Below, in pieces: positions 47,994 to 58,799 of a stretch of DNA of 64,000 nucleotides. Below the pieces are notes generated by a model that was not told where the DNA came from, searched no databases, and was given only the letters and a program-made list of their open reading frames with translations. Position 1 is the first letter of the stretch. Each line of letters opens with the position of its first letter. Source of the DNA: Hermatobates lingyangjiaoensis. Taxonomy: Eukaryota > Arthropoda > Insecta > Hemiptera > Hermatobatidae. Both the position numbers and the translations under genes were made by a program. The DNA lies in contig JAPFBL010000084.1 in assembly GCA_026182355.1 (NCBI GenBank), positions 13,907,501 to 13,971,500 on the forward strand. The letters run 5' to 3'.

Positions 47994-48218
47994 GTGCTCC
48001 CAAAAAGTATGCTCAAAGATACAAACAGTGTACGACTGACAAGAGAGAACATTGTTTACATCACCCTGTCAGGATCTGACCATGAACCAGCGGCAGGAAA
48101 ACATAGAGAACTTAATAACTTAGAGACTTTGAATATAAAAGAAAAAAATAAATTTCTTTGTAATTCCGACAAACAGGGCCTAGAACCGAACATGAAATTA
48201 ATCAAACGAGAAATGTAA
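47994..48218 (+). CDS. Orphan open frame, possible exon
   Basis: About 74 codons preceded by TATATGTATTCTAG, a fair splice acceptor at 47994, so an exon would start at 47995 in phase 1. The product is hydrophilic and mixed in composition (SVRLTRENIVYITLSGSDHE, KHRELNNLETLNIKEKNKF), unlike most AT-driven frames nearby, and ends at TAA. No family recognised. It cannot join the 26.3-kb exon directly because the phases differ. Confidence 0.25.
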   Translation: MLPKSMLKDTNSVRLTRENIVYITLSGSDHEPAAGKHRELNNLETLNIKEKNKFLCNSDKQGLEPNMKLIKREM

Positions 48219-48240
48219 CCGAAGCTGTAACCAGAAGCCT

Positions 48241-48263
48241 GCTACTTATAGCAAAGTAAAAAT
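48241..48263 (-). mobile_element. Isolated terminus of the hairpin-ended family
   Basis: CTACTTATAGCAAAGTAAAAA resembles the left terminus read backwards. No further family sequence joins it. Confidence 0.4.
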
Positions 48264-48274
48264 AGTAGAATAGG

Positions 48275-48330
48275 TATATATATATATATGTGTGAGTGTG
48301 TGTGTGTGTGTGTGTCACACACACACTCAT
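48275..48330. repeat. (TA)n/(TG)n/(AC)n self-complementary microsatellite
   Basis: TA run, then a TG run turning into CACACACACAC, so the two halves can fold back on each other. Confidence 0.85.
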
Positions 48331-48642
48331 ATAACCATCCTCAATATGGGATGGCTATATGAGCATTCGATTACAAGCCATGTTCTACCTAATGATGACT
48401 GAGGCCAGTGTACTGAAAACCCACTTCAATGTCTCATGGTCAGATGATTGTCAATTTCAGTGAGACTAAAGTAAATTGCCCGAAAGACCAAGACCACCAG
48501 TGCTAAACTTGTGAGTGCAGAGGCTGCTACTAATTTTAAGAATATTGAGAAGACCTTCAAATATTGAGAAGTTTGAGAGAATACCTGCTGTTGACTTATA
48601 CTAATATACTATTCAATACTATTTCAATGTATTATTGGAGTA

Positions 48643-48692
<50 letters not shown>

Positions 48693-48700
48693 TATGTATA

Positions 48701-48761
<61 letters not shown>

Positions 48762-48762
48762 A
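48643..48762. repeat. (TA)n and (TG)n microsatellite
   Basis: Long TA tract with interspersed TG, ending in a TG run. Open frames here on both strands are microsatellite artefacts. Confidence 0.95.
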
Positions 48763-48769
48763 TTTAGGG

Positions 48770-49200
48770 AGCAGGCCTTCATCTATACAAGTTTTGTTAA
48801 AACCTATGCCTATTTCTAATTTCACACTTTTTCAGGTTAACTTTCCCATCTTCTGACTTCTGGCTTCCAAGAGTTCGGGACTAGATATATCAATTCCCCA
48901 AAATTTTTATTCTTATACACCAACATGTTTCGGTCCACATCGACCATTTTCAAGGTTATTTTTACACAACTAAATTATACACACTACATAACAATAACAA
49001 CATAACAATGATACTAATCTACTAAAATACATTACTAAATAATTGTAATAAATTACTAAGCTAAACAATAACAAAATAAACGCACAAGGTTAACAGTCAT
49101 AATAAGTGGAAGGTTGTAGAAAGGTATCCGCAGGGTGAGGTTTCCCCAGGGTTCTGGTTACCTTCCTACAGCCGTTTGTGCCTGGGAAGGTATTGGATTA
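48770..49200. repeat. Repeat related to the 57.3-57.9 kb inverted dimer
   Basis: Shared blocks in order: GGCCTTCATCTATACAAGTT, TCTAATTTCACACTTT, an ATTTTTATTCTTATA block, ATGTTTCGGTCCACATCGAC, CATTTTCAAGGTTAT, ACATAACAATAACAAC, and GGTGAGGTTTCCCCAGGGTT. Only one arm is present. The minus strand has GUCGAUGUGGACCGAAAC, a stem-plus-GAAAC layout without a full CUGANGA. Confidence 0.65.
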
Positions 49201-51760
49201 TCTTCATTCACTCTCAGTGACTGGTTCTTCTTCTGATTGCCGTCAACAGACCTTTTTTTTATTTTTTTTTATGCTAGGCTAACAGACATATATTTTACAT
49301 CATTATGATGAATATTAAAGGTCTTTATTTATTAACCTGTAAAACGTTTTAATTCATAGTTACAACAAATTCTGAATATTTCTCCTTCTAAGTTCTATTG
49401 ATGATAATCTTCCAGTGCGATAATGAAAGCACATAGACTTAATAAACATATGTACTTTATGATCTAAACCCTTTGCATTTAAGGTCTACGTTCAACTATT
49501 AAAAATATTGGCAACAGTAGCGTTGATTAGTAATAGTTTATCACGCAAAAATGTTTTATCAGTCCTAGATGAAAAAAAATATTTTTTTGATAGATCAACA
49601 TTGCTTTTCTTAATTTAAAATCAATGAATTATTCCAAAGGTTACTTGTAAATTAATAATATTGAAGTTGAATATTCAAGTGAATATCAAAAATAGTTTCA
49701 GAATCGGTACAATGATAGGTTTCTTTCTATAATGGATAATGGAAACAAATGTATTGCTTTATATTGGTTTAACAATGTTATTATATACATTTTCCAAGCA
49801 TTGAATATGACTACCATTTTAGAAGTTCTTGTTTATTTAATTCTTTATTCTTAAATGGAATTTTATATTTTGTTATAATAATTAATTTATTATTTCATAA
49901 AACATGGAATTAGTATTTTTTTGAATTTGATAATTGTTAAAATGAAGAAGGATGAAGTGATTTGTAGAGAACTAGAGTTCAACAAATGGAAGAGAGGGCG
50001 ATCTCAATCTATTTATGTCTTAGAGCTTATAAAATTAGACCAGGAAGACATTTACTCCCAGCGATCCTCAATTCTGTATCCTTCACTAAAATAATTCCGT
50101 AACATTACATTTATATCCTTCAACTAAACTTACCTTTCCTTCCTCTATATCTTGTCCTTCGCATTAATATACTTCATTTTAATTTTTCAGCGTCCCAGTT
50201 GTGCTACCTTTTTTTCTAAGAAAATCTATTCATAATAATATTTACTCGAGACATTATTCAGAGAAAAAAAAATATTTCGAAACATAATAAGGAACAATTA
50301 TAATTTATTATTTTCTACAATCTTATGATAGAGATATATTTAAATCGTTGTTTTTATAACAAAATAATGAATTGTTGTGACCTCATGGTTTCACTTGATT
50401 AAGAATAAATACATTCAATATTTATAGTTACTAACAATATAAAGTCCCCCTCTAATCAGCAATGTATTCCATCTATAAATATAATTCTTATGATTATATT
50501 AATAATTAACTATTTTTCAGATTTTTTATTTTTAATCAGTTTAAAAACGAAATGATTTATTCAGTAGTTAAATGCTTACTTTTAATTAGTTAAGCATTAA
50601 GGTAAAGGAAAATGTAATGCAGTGAAATAATAATAATAATTACTATTCTTGTTTTAAAATTGGATTTAAACTGCATTGTAACAAATATTCTATGAAATTA
50701 AAAAAAACACTATTTTTTTTAAACGTTAATACTTGGTTGATACGAAAAGTTGGTATACTAATTTCCTAATGGTTCATTTCATTATTCACATCTGCCTGAT
50801 AGGAAATATCACCATAATAATTTTATTTATGGACCTGTAAGTAAGTTCTTTTATTGGAGAAATACTTTTTGACTTGGGATTTAGAGTGACTTAGAAAAAA
50901 TAACAAAACATAACTTTTATCCATTAGGGCAAATCCTGAAAGTAAAAAAAAAATAAAAATGACGAACTTGACAACTCTGAAAAGTTTTAAGAAATAATTA
51001 GAATTATTTGATTTGAAATGTATTTGGATTCAAAATGTATTGGAAATGCTATATCTCTTCAATAATTAAAAGTCCAGAAATTACAAAAAAAGAGAAATGT
51101 ACTTGGCTCGGGACATACCAAAAACAAAATGTTTGAAATGAGTACCACTGCAATCAAACTCACTGAGAAAAGTTATGGAAAACAAGCTGTTATTCAAACT
51201 TTGAACATTGCTTTATCATAATATTTTCACGTGTAATCTCTTACTTTGTAAGTGTAAATTAAAAATAAATATTTTAATATTTAAGATTTCCATTAAAATC
51301 TGTTATGACATTTATCGTTTTCTCTTTATTCTTATATTTGAATACTTAATTCATTTTAAAAAAATATATAGATAAGTAGGATATAATAACTATTTTAAGG
51401 ACCAGAGTTATGGTAACTTGGGGAAATCTACAATAGATCATAATTTAATTATACAAAGCTTAAAAGTTAATATACAAAGTATAAACTCGTAAATGCAAAG
51501 GTTAATGTTATAAAGGTGTGTTAAAAAAATGACACATTTTTGACAGGTAAATTTTTGTAGCATTCCTTTTCTTTATACAAATGAAATAATATAATAATAA
51601 ATACGATAATAAATTTACTTTTTGTTAATTAATGTATTGAAATCCTCGAGGCTATTAATAATAGATTTATTTGAAAAGTATGCATGAGAAGTAAATACAG
51701 TGAAGTAATAGTTTGAGAGAGGACATGAGTCGTGAATGTGAAACTAGCACAAAAAAAGGA
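49201..51760. other. AT-rich DNA, nothing recognised
   Basis: Includes a small (AAT)n tract near 50625. No coding or element signal. Confidence 0.45.
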
Positions 51761-51772
51761 CAGTGGGTATCT

Positions 51773-52129
51773 CTAAAGCAGGTCCCGGAGAGCTTCTTGG
51801 CACAGCCGCTCCTTGTCGTTGTTCGGTAGATCTGGCGCTTTCAGCAGGGATGGCGGGCAAGCGGGCACTGGACACAGGCATAGAGGTCTCCCACCACACT
51901 CGAGCCTGGGGCACCGGTCTTGAAGTCCGTTGTTCTTGGAGCAGTCACAGGCGTCGAAAATGTCGCCACCCCTTACCTCAATGCTCCTTGACCGGTTCGG
52001 CCGATTCCAAGGAGGATACTTGTGAGTGCTTGTAGGGCCATTAAACCAAATCCTCTTCACGTTTGGAACCTTTATAACATGATAATTAATTTGATTTGAG
52101 CATCCACTTGACTGATGGACATAAATCAT
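51773..52129 (-). CDS. Cysteine-rich open frame in a GC-rich island
   Basis: 118 codons on the minus strand within 51763-52080, a block visibly far richer in G and C than anything nearby. The second half (FDACDCSKNNGLQDRCPRLE, CGGRPLCLCPVPACPP) is Cys- and Pro-rich with varied, GC-ending codons, and ends at TAG. A perfect donor-like GAG|GTAAGG lies inside, so the upstream part could be a separate exon. No signal peptide or known family recognised. The opposite strand is also open for 90 codons. It could be an exon of an extracellular protein, a transferred fragment, or a pseudogene. Confidence 0.35.
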   Translation of the reverse strand: MIYVHQSSGCSNQINYHVIKVPNVKRIWFNGPTSTHKYPPWNRPNRSRSIEVRGGDIFDACDCSKNNGLQDRCPRLECGGRPLCLCPVPACPPSLLKAPDLPNNDKERLCQEALRDLL

Positions 52130-55010
52130 TGTTTTTTTATGTTATAGGGACACATTTCTTTCAACATAAGACGTTTTATCATACTGTTTCTAGCTGATAC
52201 TTTGTATGCATGTATGTCTACAATAATATTTTACAATAAATATGTGAAATAATGCCTATTTGACTTATATATTTCTAGATAACAAGTAATACAAAAATGA
52301 ATCGGTCTACAAGGACAACACGTCAAATTACAGAGTACACACTGCAAATTCTTTATTTAAACATATGTATACACAGACACATTCATAAAACATGTAATCA
52401 CTGATCCTGCAGTTCTATAATGTAAACTCTACTCAGTCACTAAATATGTCTTTTTAATTTTTAAAAGGTTCATAACTTCTCCAGTGCAAAGTTACTATAG
52501 AACATAATAAATAGTTGATATAGAAATCATGTATTAATCACACTCTTTCATGTTAAATGTTTTTCTTTTACTGTTTACCATTCTTATCATATTAAGGTTA
52601 TGAGTTAAAAAAATTAAAAAGTAATCATCAGTCAAGTTGAAAGGTGGACAAACTTAAATTGAACCATTTTCAGAATTTATGATTCACGTAAATTTGGTAA
52701 ATGACAATATAAAAAAGACGTTATTTCTTATTTGAAATCATATCTCTATTATTTGAACATTTCATTTTCCATTTATTCGAGATGTATCTCATTTCAGATT
52801 GTTAATTTTTCTTATCCTAAAAGTTAACTTCCATGTTTAAGTGTTTGTTCATTTCTCACAAAATTGTTGAACATTTGTTATTTTTTCAATTTTTTGTTTC
52901 TATGGTGAGTAATTAGGCTTCCTGTATTTGCTTCTGAATAACCGAATGAGATAGAGTGTGCTCTGAATGTGGAGTAATCGAAGTTGTGCGTCGACAATAG
53001 GGGAGTACTTCTGATATCGGCAAACACTCGTCCACATGTCTTTAACAAATAATTTAGATAATAAGCAAGAAACAAATAAACAAACAAAAACAAACATGAA
53101 AATGCGAGTGATATAATAAGTAAACAAAAAACGGATACTTGAAACTTGTATTTTCAATGTTTACTGGTCTTATTTAAAACATCTTGAAAAATCTTAGATG
53201 CATGAAGAGGGAGATGACGGTACTATTTCATGTTAGTTGGCAGGCATGAGTGTAACCTCAGCCTAGTGTAACGTGCATTCAACAAGTGGCACCGTTAAAG
53301 CTACTTGGCAAGGAGTACAACATGGTTTTAAATTTTGAGGAGTCGTATTCTTCGGAATAACATATTTCTTAGATAATTTTCAATATTGTATAAAATATTC
53401 AAAAGTAACATATTTAATCTTTTAAATATTAGTGTACTTCCATTTTAAAAAGTTCAGTCTGCGAATCTGTTTAACCAAATGGAATCATCTGTTAAAACTT
53501 GATTAATAAAACAATGGCTTATCAAGGAAATATTCTTACCTAAATAAAAATAATTTCATTCATTAATGCTTATTAATTTTTAATATCAATAGTTACGCAA
53601 CTGGTCCCAACCCCTTTAACCTCATTTGTCTCGTACAGAAACATTTGACTATATGTGATAATCAAAGTTCCTCCTGCTTTTTATTTTGTAAAGACGGCCG
53701 ATAATTAAAATATGATTAATGGATTTTATCGACAGGTTTTTGTTTCAAACTCAATAACTAATGTTATTGACTATTGGTTCGCAAAGTTTTAATAATAATA
53801 AAATTAATATACAAATGAACATATTATAGATAAATAATTATTAATCTTTTAAATAAACTACTGAGAAGTTATTTTGAACACATCCATGATATTTTAACAT
53901 CATGAAAACCGGTTTTCTTAAATAATAATACACATAAGTTTAACCATTGTAATTGTAAAAAATCTCCTCCATTGACAGCAGGAATTATTTTAATATTCTC
54001 TCTTGATTAATAAATTAAGATTAAATATGAAAAGATACGGACATTTTTCAGCAGGCAAAATCTAATAAAAGTATAAAGTGTAATGATTTGTTCCGAGTTA
54101 ATTTTAGATCTTTGCTTTGATGCTTGTTTTTTTATTCTCAAATATTACTGCGGAGTCGAGATCTCAAAACTGGACCTGTCTACAAATATGACATCAAGAG
54201 CTTCATTAATGTCATTTAGTATTAACTCTGACAAATATTTAAAATGTTTACATTTCGTCTAGCTTAGCACTAATCACCCTTTTCAGACAATTAAAAAAGT
54301 AACCGCAATCAGCTAGAATCATGGTTTAAGTAATTAGTTAAAAAAATTAATTAATTAAAAAAACGTATTTAGTATCAGGAATTAAAAAAAATATATGATC
54401 AATGTTTTCAAAATGGTTCTTTTTATTTTGGCTTTTTCAACTCGTCTGAAGATTATTTCAGCACCTATTTTTTTATTCCTATTTTTTTCAAAATCATATG
54501 ATTCTTGTATTTTCTTTTATTTTACGACTATAGGAGTAAAAAAAAAATCCTAGATTGGCAATTCTAAATTTTGCTTTATTAAAATTAATTCAAGGTAGGG
54601 CTCTTGAAAGAATGACTTTTAATGGATCTGACAGTTAAAGTAGTGTAAGTAGGACAGGACCAGAAGTAAGTCTGTAAGTAATGTCAATACTGACATTAAT
54701 TAATATTGACAATGTCAAATTAACAGAAGAAAGTCAACCAAATAGAAGTAAATAATTTATAAGTTTTGGAAGTTTCTCAAACAATACCCAAATGGGAAGC
54801 ACTACAAAGAATTTGTAATGTCGATGGGCACCATTGAGTAACAACCTTACATAGATGTAGGACGAGCAGTTTATTCATTAGGCACAACTTTTGATTTTTC
54901 TAGATAGAATTAAAATGTTTCGTAAAAATAGAGTTTTTTGATGACAATAAATTTAATTTAACAATTACACTATTTAAAGTTTTAATCGTAATGTACCTAA
55001 GCTATATATA
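52130..55010. other. AT-rich DNA, nothing recognised
   Basis: Minus-strand frames at 52878-53157 are hydrophobic and AT-driven, with no supporting context. Confidence 0.4.
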
Positions 55011-55013
55011 TAA

Positions 55014-55425
55014 AACACTCTTTTTCTTTATCGAGGTTTGGTCCAATGTCAAACAATAAAACACCTTTAAGCCAGCGTTTCGCCTATAGTTGCAGACATC
55101 TTCAGGGCTACACCAATACAGAAATTCATTTCAATAACATAACAAAAAATATGTTACATTTTTTATAAGAATATTCATTATTAGCTTGGTACTTTTCTGA
55201 TACCAAAAAATTACCAAATACCAAAAACTACAATTTCTTTTAGATTAATTCAAAGATAATAATGTATATTCATATAAATAATGTAACTTTCTTTTTTCAT
55301 GTTATTGCAATTAATTTCTGTATTGATGTATCCTTGAAGATGTCTACAAATATAGATGAAACGCTGACTTAAAGGTGTTTTATTGTTTGAAGCTCGACCA
55401 AACCTCGATAAAGAAAAATAGTGTT
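55014..55425. repeat. Inverted dimer with CUGAAGA-type hammerhead-like cores
   Basis: Arms about 55014-55139 and 55300-55425, diverged, around a 160-bp AT-rich spacer. Shared sequence includes GAGGTTTGGTC and AATAAAACACCTTTAAG. The left arm on the minus strand (55109-55070) has AGCC, CUGAAGA, a GUCU/AGGC stem, GAA and GGCU pairing with AGCC. The right arm has UUGAAGA. No proper cleavage-site base is left, so it is probably a relic. Confidence 0.75.
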
Positions 55426-56560
55426 GAATATATGTTGTCGAGATAAGAAAACATTGAAATATATATGTATAATAAGCTGCAGATATGAGAAAGAATAATT
55501 GTTGAAACAGTTCTGCTTAGTTTGAGAGAGTCAGTAAAACTCTTAGGTCAGTATCAATATTAGTCCAAGCCTTCTGTTGAAAGTATGAGAATTTATAGAT
55601 TAAAAAATGATCTAGTGTTTCCATCTTAAATTGCTTCTATAAAGAATATTTTACGTATTCCTTTCTTACAAATATAAACTAATTAGTTTATATTTCTGTT
55701 CTTGTAGTCATTGTATTCAAATAAAATTTACAAATGAAACTTAAGAGTTTTTAATTTTAATGCTAAAGATAGAAGGTTCACAAATAAAATATTTCTGATA
55801 TTTCATTAGTGGTATAAATATTCACTTATTTCATAATACTTATTTTTAAGTTAATAAAATGCTATCATGTCGTTTTATTAACAGTTTCATGTGAATACAA
55901 CAGCTGAAGAAGGACTGGGAGGGAGTGTTCAAAGGTTATTTGATATTTAACTATTCCTGCATGTTGTTCTTAGTGCGGAGGTTTTCTAACAGGTCATTAT
56001 TGTTGGTGTCATTGTACTATAATTGTGCGTGCAGTGCGACCAAGCTTCAAGATTTTTATCTAAGTTGGCAATATTACGAAACAAGTTCTTCTTTATGGCC
56101 CCAGAAAAATAATTTTCCCGTGAGTCTTCGTTTTGAATGATACTAGAGATTTCTGAAACTATTGGGCATGGTCAAATCATTAGCGAACTCCATAAATCGT
56201 TAGACATTAAAATGGAAAGATAATTCCGTTTATTTATTTATCAGTAATTAATAACAAACACTCAACTGATTATTTCTTAGCAATTTACTCTGACTCAAGC
56301 TACAAGGGCACCTAAGACTAAAAATGTTAATCTTTCATTGTTTGAGTAATTCATTTTCTTGTATTCTGTCTCAATGGGAATTCAGATTTCATTGGAACGA
56401 ATTAATGTATGCTGCAGTAGAAACTGAACAGTAGTAATACAAATGACATAATAAGTTTTGTATAATTGTAAATTTGATTTCACTTGCGTATCAATATCTT
56501 GATAGTAGTGAAATCATGACTCTAATCAGGTAATGACTGCGGCGTTTTCATAGACATAGA
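55426..56560. other. AT-rich DNA, nothing recognised
   Basis: The 71-codon frame at 55925-56140 has no recognised family or splice support. Confidence 0.35.
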
Positions 56561-56659
56561 GCAATAATGATAAGGCTTTATATAGAGAGATATTCGTGTG
56601 ATTATAAAACTATATACAGCTTTCATTGTGTTTACATAGTGTGTAGGAGTCCTTCTCAA

Positions 56660-56815
56660 AGAATGAGAAGAAGTCATAATGATGAAGCAACGTGTTTCGA
56701 ACATGTAGTGTTGTCTTCAGATAAATCTGCTGTCCTGGAATGGTGGCAAGTACTTGTACAGAACAAGTACACTGTGCTTGTCACCTTTCCAAGAGAGCAG
56801 ATTTATCTAAAGAAG
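56660..56815. repeat. Short decayed repeat with a hammerhead-like core
   Basis: Minus strand 56720-56695: CUGAAGA, an AACA/UGUU stem, then GAAACACGUUG. A partial inverted partner (GATAAATCTGC and GCAGATTTATC) lies at 56720-56811. Same general type as the 55-kb dimer. Confidence 0.45.
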
Positions 56816-56844
56816 AATACGAATCACACTCAAACTTAACGAAG

Positions 56845-56940
56845 TTGTTTCTGTTCTAGTGTGACTCTGGCGAAGACCAGCTGTTATGATTAAAAGATTT
56901 TAGTCCCATTTTTAAATTCCTTATTGGCATTTAATTTTTA
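56845..56940 (+). repeat. Worn Penelope terminal-repeat copy
   Basis: CTCTGGCGAAGACCAGCTGT followed by AAAAGATTTTAGTCCCA is recognisable as the ribozyme region of the terminal repeat with core changes (CUGGCGA, GAUUAAAAG). Confidence 0.6.
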
Positions 56941-57214
56941 GGTTAGGTTAGGTTGCAGTGGCAGTCATACAAGGCAACACACATAGGCCAAACTTTGGAC
57001 GTTTGTGATATCACATTATAGGGGTTTAATTTTTTAGCTAAGTCTTAACACCTTATTGACGTTGAGTTTTGCTTTGCGTGTTTACTGTGAAATCTTGTGT
57101 ATATATTAATAATCAAAATTTTTAGAGAATTGGTCAGTTTTCTAGATTCAAGTTTAACTTTCAAAGCTAATGTGTATATATTTGTAAAAGTTGGAAGCAG
57201 TCCTTCATTTAAAC

Positions 57215-57320
57215 ATATATTGTTAAATAACGCCTCATATTTGGCTTGTATCTGTTTTTTACACAATAACACAAAAGAAACAGATACAATCCAAATATGG
57301 GGCGTTATTTAACAATATAT
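57215..57320. repeat. 43-bp-arm inverted repeat
   Basis: 57215-57257 against 57278-57320 (TTGTTAAATAACGCC and its complement) around a 20-bp loop. It directly precedes a (TA)n run and the next inverted dimer. Confidence 0.85.
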
Positions 57321-57366
57321 ATATATATTCGTATATTTGCGGAGCCGGCCTTCATTCATACAAGTT

Positions 57367-57935
57367 CTATGAAACAAATGCTAATTTCCAGTTTTACACA
57401 CTTTCTGATTATTTTTTCTACTTTTCTCACTTAGGACTTCCATAAATTTGGAACAAGGTACACTAGTTAATAAAAGTTTTTATTTTTATAATCCGAGATG
57501 TTTCGGTCTCCTTCGTCCATTTTCAAGGATTTATAACATAACAAGTTTCATAACGTACATTAAAACACAACAATATGACTAATTAAACAATCAATTAAAT
57601 AAACAACACTAAGTAAACGTAACACATGATCATAGTAAGGGAAGTTATTGAAAGGTTGAGGGCATGGTGAAGTTTCACCCGGGTCTCTAATTAATCTAAA
57701 ATTAATTAGCAGATTTAATTTTAGATGTTGTTGTGTTTTAATGTACGTTATGAAACTTGTTATGTTATAAAATCCTTGAAAATGGACGAAGGAAACCGAA
57801 ACATCTCGGATTATAGAAATAAAAACTTTTATTAACTAGTGTATCTTGTTCCAAATTTATGGAAGTCCTACGTGAGAAAAGTAGAAAAATTAATTAGAAA
57901 ATGTGTAAACTGGAAATTGGTATTTGTTTCAATAG
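57367..57935. repeat. Inverted dimer with ~207-bp arms
   Basis: Arms about 57367-57573 and 57727-57935 around a 150-bp spacer. Shared sequence includes ATTAATAAAAGTTTTTAT, ATGTTTCGGT and ATAACAAGTTTCATAACG. The right arm reads GGACGAAGGAAACCGAAAC: a stem and GAAAC after GGACGA rather than CUGACGA, so at best a relic ribozyme. The single-arm copy at 48.8 kb is its relative. Confidence 0.85.
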
Positions 57936-57986
57936 ACTATATATATATATCAATGATCAAACCACAATTAGAAAATGGGAAAACAA

Positions 57987-58029
57987 GACTAAGATCTTTC
58001 AACCGTAACAAGCGGTCTTCGTCAGAGTC
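57987..58029 (-). ncRNA. Hammerhead ribozyme motif, mirror copy
   Basis: The same sequence as 58066-58108 on the opposite strand, in the left arm of the dimer; all core bases are kept. Confidence 0.7.
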
Positions 58030-58065
58030 AAAAACCCAACCAAAAAAACCCAGAGTTGGGTTTTT

Positions 58066-58108
58066 GACTCTGACGAAGACCGCTTGTTACGGTTGAAAGA
58101 TCTTAGTC
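58066..58108 (+). ncRNA. Hammerhead ribozyme motif, best Penelope-type copy
   Basis: GACU, CUGACGA (58070-58076), stem II closed by ACCG/CGGU with a 7-base loop, GAA, AGAUCU, U, AGUC. Stem I is GACU/AGUC, extendable by GGG/CCC. Complete conserved core. Mirror copy at 57987-58029. Confidence 0.7.
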
Positions 58109-58559
58109 TTGTTTTCCTATTTTCTAATTGTGGTTTGATCATTGATTGTTATTTCACGTGCTTATGTGAAATCTTTTTTATATATATATATGTATTATTA
58201 AAAAGTTTGCAGATTTTCATTTTTCTTCTTTTCTGCTTATTTTTTCAGTTTTCTAACATGATTTGAACCTTTCAGGTAATAAATGCATCACATCAACATC
58301 TACGGCAAAGTTTTTAATAAAACATGTTTAAATGAAGGTTTGCTCCAAATATATGCATATATACATATAAATATTGATAAATACTTCTGCTTATGAAAAA
58401 GGTTTTAAATAAAAAACTGAAGCGTGGTCAGAAAGGGAAGAAGTGGTCAGCTAGGTGAACTATGTTAGATTTTTCTATGAGCTCTTTTACAATGAAACAG
58501 TACGTACAGATAAGAAACTAAATAACAGAGAAAAACACAGAAAATACTTTTCTATAAAG

Positions 58560-58790
58560 AAATAACCACCTATGAAAAAAGATTCGCTTTTTTCGCTTTT
58601 CAAAAATGTTATGACTGCTGTAGTTATACTAATGATATTATAAGCATTAGTGGTGTGATATACAAAAATAAGAGCATATATATTGATAAGTGGATCTATC
58701 ACTATCTGTACTACCTCCAGGAATGAAAGACTAATAAACCTCTCCTATTTAGACATTTGTATTATGTCTAAATGGGTCATTATATATTTA
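58560..58790 (+). mobile_element. Internal/right fragment of the hairpin-ended family
   Basis: Shows the TATGACTGCTGTAGTTATAC block, GTGGTGTGATATACAAAAAT, and CACTATCTGTACTACCTCCA as in copy 4, then stops in ATATAAT repeats before the terminal hairpin. Confidence 0.7.
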
Positions 58791-58799
58791 TAATATAAT

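Larger units (their letters stand above)
57950..58145. repeat. Inverted dimer of the Penelope terminal repeat, 91-bp arms
   Basis: Arms 57950-58040 and 58055-58145 with one mismatch seen, around a 14-bp spacer. A TA tract lies on each side (57940-57950 and about 58178-58190). The right half runs on to about 58175 in TTATGTGAAATC, the end seen at 33.47 kb. Confidence 0.93.

Noticed and set aside
48564..48825. IYIYIY and THTHTH proteins on both strands
   Set aside because: Translations of TA and TG microsatellites.
51763..52035. Plus-strand ORF of the GC-rich island
   Set aside because: Shadow of the minus-strand frame; no stop pressure in GC-rich DNA explains both. The minus strand looks more protein-like, though neither is proven.
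56938..56952. (TTAGG)3, the arthropod telomere unit
   Set aside because: Only three units, next to a worn terminal repeat; too short to call an internal telomere tract or to prove an arthropod.
57045..57312. Opposed 75- and 71-codon ORFs
   Set aside because: They fall across a small inverted repeat and AT-rich sequence; no coding evidence.
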